From: Bacteroidales bacterium
GTDB lineage: Bacteria > Bacteroidota > Bacteroidia > Bacteroidales > WCHB1-69
DNA length: 7,835 nucleotides
Assembly (NCBI GenBank): GCA_031264975.1
Contig: JAISDH010000438.1
Span: forward strand, 1-7,835
Direction of reading: 5' to 3'
How positions within the stretch are numbered: position 1 is the first letter of the stretch; every line of letters begins with the position of its first letter. Shown piece after piece: positions 5,915-7,835 of the stretch. The notes under the pieces are model-generated. The model saw only the letters and a program-made list of their open reading frames with translations, did not search any database and was not told the origin of the DNA. The position numbers and the translations under genes were made by a program.

Positions 5915-6181
5915 ATGCTTGCTGATATATATAATCAAATGCTTGACGAATTTGGCGATACCCTCGAACAAACCTCCATAGACAGCGATGAGAAAGTAAC
6001 CCCAAAAGGTAGGGGAGTTTTCATGACCTCAAGCAGAAAGAAAGTTGTGAATTTTGATAAATTCAAAGAAACCATTACCAAAAAATATGCGCTCAACAGG
6101 GGTCCTAAATCATGTGATGTCTTGTATATGCAATCTGAAAATGAATGGTTTTTAATAGAATTTAAGAATGGCAAAATTGAC
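5915..6181 (+). pseudogene. ATPase partner with PD-(D/E)XK-like motif, cut off at the prophage junction
   Basis: ATG 5915 lies 1 nt after the ATPase stop and follows AGGAAG (5903-5908) at 6 nt, so the two genes are translationally coupled. The 89 genuine residues begin MLADIYNQMLDEFGDTL. They end with KSCDVLYMQSENEWFLIEFK followed by NGKID. D68, E82 and K84 match the D-(X)n-E-x-K pattern of PD-(D/E)XK nuclease folds, with hydrophobic strands around them (CDVLYM, WFLIEFK). The basic stretch TSSRKKVVNFDKFKETITKKY precedes the core. After D89 (6181) the frame enters GC-rich foreign sequence and runs on as junk to 6541; the C-terminal part is lost. I do not recognise the family by name. Role inferred: nuclease or nuclease-like effector partner of the ATPase. 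An inactive structural relative is also possible. Confidence 0.5.
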
Positions 6182-6292
6182 AATAGTCATTTTACCTACG
6201 CCCAACGCCGCCGCCACCTCCTGCGTGGTCAGCACGTCTTGCTTACGCACCGCGCCCAGCCCGACAGGCTGTACTTTTGCTACCTTACTCAT
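6182..6292 (-). pseudogene. Phage helix-turn-helix DNA-binding protein, truncated
   Basis: It starts at ATG 6292, whose last two bases overlap the methyltransferase stop (ATGA), so it is part of the same operon. About 37 residues are genuine: a basic N-terminus (MSKVAKVQPVGLGAVRKQ) and then VLTTQEVAAALGVGKMTI, the start of a MerR/excisionase-type helix-turn-helix. The LTTQEVAxxLGV-x-K-M-T pattern is normally followed by a Y/R-R/W recognition-helix end, which is missing. Reading past 6182 gives VNFAILKFY from the ATPase-partner gene on the other strand, which sets the breakpoint at about 6180-6186. Confidence 0.55.
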
Positions 6293-7051
6293 ACCAACTC
6301 CTTTACTTGCTTCGCTATCATATACGCTATCTGTGGCACTACCGCATTCCCTAAACACTTAAGTCGGTCCACCCGGTCGGGTATCCCATCAGCCACTCGA
6401 CCCACTCCGGGTTCAGGCGCCCACCATTGCCGGAGCGCATCGCGTGCCGCTCCGCTACCGTTATCTTCCCTGCCCGGTATAACTTGTCTATCGCTTTGCA
6501 CGCCCCACTCCCACCCCCTAGTCCATGCGTCGTGGGCGTAGGGTACTTCACTACCGTCGGGGGCGGCGGGGTAGGCGACAAGCCAGATACGACTCCTGCG
6601 ATGGGGCGCTCCCACATCGCTGGCGCGTATATCCTGCCAGACTGCATCATACCCGACCGCGGCAAGACTCCCCAACACTCGGTCAAGTCCGCGAATAGCG
6701 AGGTCGCTGACGTTTTCCACGAGCGCGAATCGCGGTCGTACCTCGCCAATGAGCCGCGCATACTCCCACCATAGCCCCGATCTACTCCCGTCCAGCCCAA
6801 GCCGCTTACCAAGGCTTGAAATATCTTGACAGGGGAAGCCGCCCGACAATAGCCATTCTCCCATAGGTCACTCACCCACTTTAATCCTTCTAATGTCTCC
6901 CAAAGCCTGCGCGCGGGGAAACCTTCGCTCGTATAACCTTACTCGCATACTCGTCCACCTCCGAATAATAATGCCCTGCCCACTCAAAGCCAGCCAGCGC
7001 TGCCCCGAGCGCGAACCCGCCGATGCCCGCAAACAGGTCTAGGTAATACAT
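6289..7051 (-). pseudogene. C5-cytosine DNA methyltransferase, frameshift plus in-frame TGA
   Basis: This is a phage-type Dcm-like enzyme that would methylate cytosine C5 with S-adenosylmethionine. From ATG 7051 (AGGTGG upstream): motif I LDLFAGIGGF (AdoMet binding) and EVDEYASKV. A 1-nt shift at about 6934 then leads to YERRFPRAQALGDIRRIKVG. An in-frame TGA (6870-6868) follows. Beyond it the reading goes on in the same frame: SGGFPCQDIS (motif IV, catalytic Cys), VRPRFALVENV (motif VI ENV), GAPHRRSRIWLVAY (motif VIII), and RLKCLGNAVVPQIAYMI (motif X, GN), ending at 6289. Motif order is complete, so the gene was once whole (about 253 codons, compact for the family). The TGA is one substitution from TTA (Leu). 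The stop overlaps the next gene's start (ATGA). No cognate endonuclease is seen, so an orphan, host-mimicking enzyme is likely. Confidence 0.75.
6351..6875 (-). CDS. Overlapping frame inside the methyltransferase gene, itself conserved-looking
   Basis: This 174-codon frame starts at GTG 6875, a few bases before the methyltransferase's internal TGA, and lies wholly within that gene one frame away. Its residues resemble a protein type I recall from phage genomes, often annotated next to or fused with methyltransferases: ASPVKIFQALVSGLG, SLARYDRDSRSWKTSATSLF (residues 42-61), LPRSGMMQSGRIYAP, and a C-terminal LNPEWVEWLMGYPTGWTDL (154-172). These are not random-looking: the same phrases recur in many phage proteins. 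The DNA for LNPEWVEWLMG is also the DNA for PEPGVGRVADG in the methyltransferase frame. Either both frames are used or one family arose by overprinting the other. No strong Shine-Dalgarno supports the GTG, so expression here is uncertain. Confidence 0.35.
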   Translation of the reverse strand: MSDLWENGYCRAASPVKIFQALVSGLGWTGVDRGYGGSMRGSLARYDRDSRSWKTSATSLFADLTECWGVLPRSGMMQSGRIYAPAMWERPIAGVVSGLSPTPPPPTVVKYPTPTTHGLGGGSGACKAIDKLYRAGKITVAERHAMRSGNGGRLNPEWVEWLMGYPTGWTDLSV

Positions 7052-7060
7052 CACCGCCAC

Positions 7061-7192
7061 CTAAAAATCCCGCTGGACATCCAGAGTGTCCGCCAACCGT
7101 GTCAAAGCACTGGCTATTTCGTTGATGCTATCATAGCCATATGCCTATGTACCGTTATCCTTGCGCTTCCCCTTGAACTCTAGCTCCTGCAT
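7061..7192 (-). pseudogene. Small phage protein with an internal stop
   Basis: From ATG 7192, preceded by a GAGGCGG stretch, 15 codons (MQELEFKGKRKDNGT) run to a TAG at 7147-7145. The same frame then continues as AYGYDSINEIASALTRLADT and ends at TAG 7063-7061, 9 nt before the methyltransferase start. The uninterrupted product would have 43 residues and an amphipathic helix. Its place in the operon and the sensible residues on both sides of the stop argue for one small gene with a nonsense mutation. No family is recognised. Confidence 0.4.
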
Positions 7193-7208
7193 ATCTAGCC
7201 CGCCGCCT

Positions 7209-7679
7209 CTACAATTCTTTTAAGCCACACATCACCGCGGCTTTGAGTTCCTCAGGCACATAGCGTAGCGCCTCGCGCCTTTCGCTCACCGCCACGGTGC
7301 AGAGCGCCAGCGTCCGCTGATTCTCTGTTACAAGCTTCAGCGTCCAGCCGTCCTGCTGTACCGCTGTCATGTAGAGTGCCTGCGTCCGCTGGTTCTCTGG
7401 CACAAGCATCAGCGCCCAGGGGTCTTGTTCCACTGCCGCGCGGCATAACTGCGCCGTCCGGCGTTTCTCCGGCACAAATACCAGCGCCATGCCATCTTGT
7501 GCCACCGCTATCTTGTACAGCGTCTCCGTCTTAAATCGCTTCGGGACATGCCTCAGCATCCAGCCGTCCCGTTTCACTGCCATGCGGCATAGCATACCCA
7601 TCCGCTGTGCGGAAGGTATAAACTTCAACGATATGCTGTTCCGTGTTATCATTTCTAGGAAGCCGGTCTTTATCTTCAT
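7209..7679 (-). CDS. DUF4116-type repeat protein
   Basis: The only complete and intact-looking gene of the GC-rich part (156 residues). Residues 30-149 are five exact 24-residue repeats, each of the form L-C/Y-x-x-A-V-x-x-D-x-W-x-L-x-x-V-P-x-x-x-R-T-x-x. They start at residues 30, 54, 78, 102 and 126, and a degenerate unit precedes them (8-29). The last unit loses the D/W positions. This is the pattern of DUF4116, short helical repeats found in many bacterial and some phage proteins, where each unit forms an alpha-hairpin-like element and probably a protein-binding surface. The biochemical role is unknown. ATG 7679 overlaps the upstream gene's stop (ATGA), so translation is coupled. The gap to the next gene is 16 nt. 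Confidence 0.75.
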   Translation of the reverse strand: MKIKTGFLEMITRNSISLKFIPSAQRMGMLCRMAVKRDGWMLRHVPKRFKTETLYKIAVAQDGMALVFVPEKRRTAQLCRAAVEQDPWALMLVPENQRTQALYMTAVQQDGWTLKLVTENQRTLALCTVAVSERREALRYVPEELKAAVMCGLKEL

Positions 7680-7835
7680 GCGCCCGCTTCCACTTGCAGT
7701 TCCGTAGCGAGTGCCGCCAGCGTCTCGTCCAGCGCCTTCTCCGCGTTCTTCGCTTGTAACAGCGTATACTGCTCCCGCTTCGCAAAGTACGCCTTCTGTA
7801 ACCGCCGCACTTCCACCGCCTGTTTCACCAACGCT
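7676..7835 (-). CDS. Small coiled-coil-like phage protein, C-terminal part
   Basis: The frame enters from the right edge and ends at TGA 7678-7676, overlapping the DUF4116 start by ATGA. The 52 visible residues, such as VEVRRLQKAYFAKR and LLQAKNAEKALDETLAALA, are rich in Ala, Lys, Glu and Leu with heptad-like spacing, so a helical or coiled-coil protein is likely. Small phage proteins of the EVRRLQKAYF type are common beside DNA-metabolism genes and are of unknown function. The start is outside the window. Confidence 0.5.
   Translation of the reverse strand, partial: ALVKQAVEVRRLQKAYFAKREQYTLLQAKNAEKALDETLAALATELQVEAGA

Larger units (their letters stand above)
6181..7835 (-). mobile_element. 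Prophage remnant (GC-rich, one minus-strand operon)
   Basis: Base composition changes abruptly at about 6181 from AT-rich to clearly GC-rich. Every recognisable gene beyond it is on the minus strand with overlaps or short gaps: coiled-coil-like protein, DUF4116 protein, small protein, C5 methyltransferase, helix-turn-helix protein. Such short, tightly packed accessory genes with a lone methyltransferase are typical of the early region of a temperate phage. No structural gene is in view. The remnant continues beyond the right edge. Confidence 0.6.

Noticed and set aside
6182..6541. Continuation of the ATPase-partner frame into the GC-rich part
   Set aside because: After residue D89 the residues are Arg/Pro/Ser/His-rich and antisense to the methyltransferase operon; this is chance read-through after the junction.
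6427..6774. Plus-strand frame of 115 codons opposite the methyltransferase
   Set aside because: It is antisense in GC-rich DNA, where long chance frames are common, and shows no family pattern.
7489..7785. Frames overlapping the DUF4116 gene on both strands (including 7531-7785 and 7252-7446 minus)
   Set aside because: They are shadows of the DUF4116 and coiled-coil genes; their composition is arginine- or alanine-rich without structure.

Overview
The window is a mosaic of accessory DNA in which almost every recognisable gene is broken. About the first 6.18 kb is AT-rich. The last 1.65 kb is clearly GC-rich and reads entirely from the minus strand. Integron-type attC recombination sites, the AT-rich codon use, the DUF4116 repeat protein and the phage gene set would fit a host-associated Treponema-like spirochaete. 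This assignment is an inference; no rRNA or housekeeping gene is present to settle it.

Layout. (1) Positions 1-2280 look like part of a decayed integron cassette array: small forward genes, each followed by an attC-like site or half site. The genes are an STM3941-family membrane protein, a possible tiny membrane protein, a junction of a reversed GyrI-like fragment with a CPBP-protease fragment, and an SRPBCC-family gene. One attC is complete (741-801); three half sites are at 1200-1219, 1610-1640 and 2260-2279. No integron integrase is in the window. (2) Positions 2376-2730 hold a nitroreductase-family gene with a good ribosome binding site, a frameshift and a lost 3' end. (3) Positions 2730-4460 hold a minus-strand tyrosine recombinase (not an integron integrase by its motifs). 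It has two frameshifts and a partial second copy of its own catalytic domain, and is followed by a nested-palindrome terminator lying in a small repeat cluster. (4) Positions 4610-6181 hold a forward two-gene unit with its own promoter: an AAA/OLD-like ATPase (one frameshift) and, 1 nt downstream, a protein with a PD-(D/E)XK-like D...ExK core, cut off at about 6181. This is the best candidate for a defence-type system. (5) From about 6181 to the end lies a prophage remnant in one minus-strand operon with ATGA overlaps: a coiled-coil-like protein (partial), a DUF4116 protein, a small protein with an internal stop, a C5-cytosine DNA methyltransferase (frameshift plus in-frame TGA) and a truncated helix-turn-helix protein. 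Two conserved-looking protein families appear to be read from the same methyltransferase DNA in two frames.

How the parts relate. Cassettes, recombinase, ATPase unit and prophage do not form one pathway. The window reads as a hot spot where mobile pieces were inserted and then eroded. At least eight apparent frameshifts and two nonsense codons occur in 7.8 kb, so either this is a pseudogene graveyard or the assembly carries uncorrected indels. That question decides whether the ATPase unit and the recombinase are functional.
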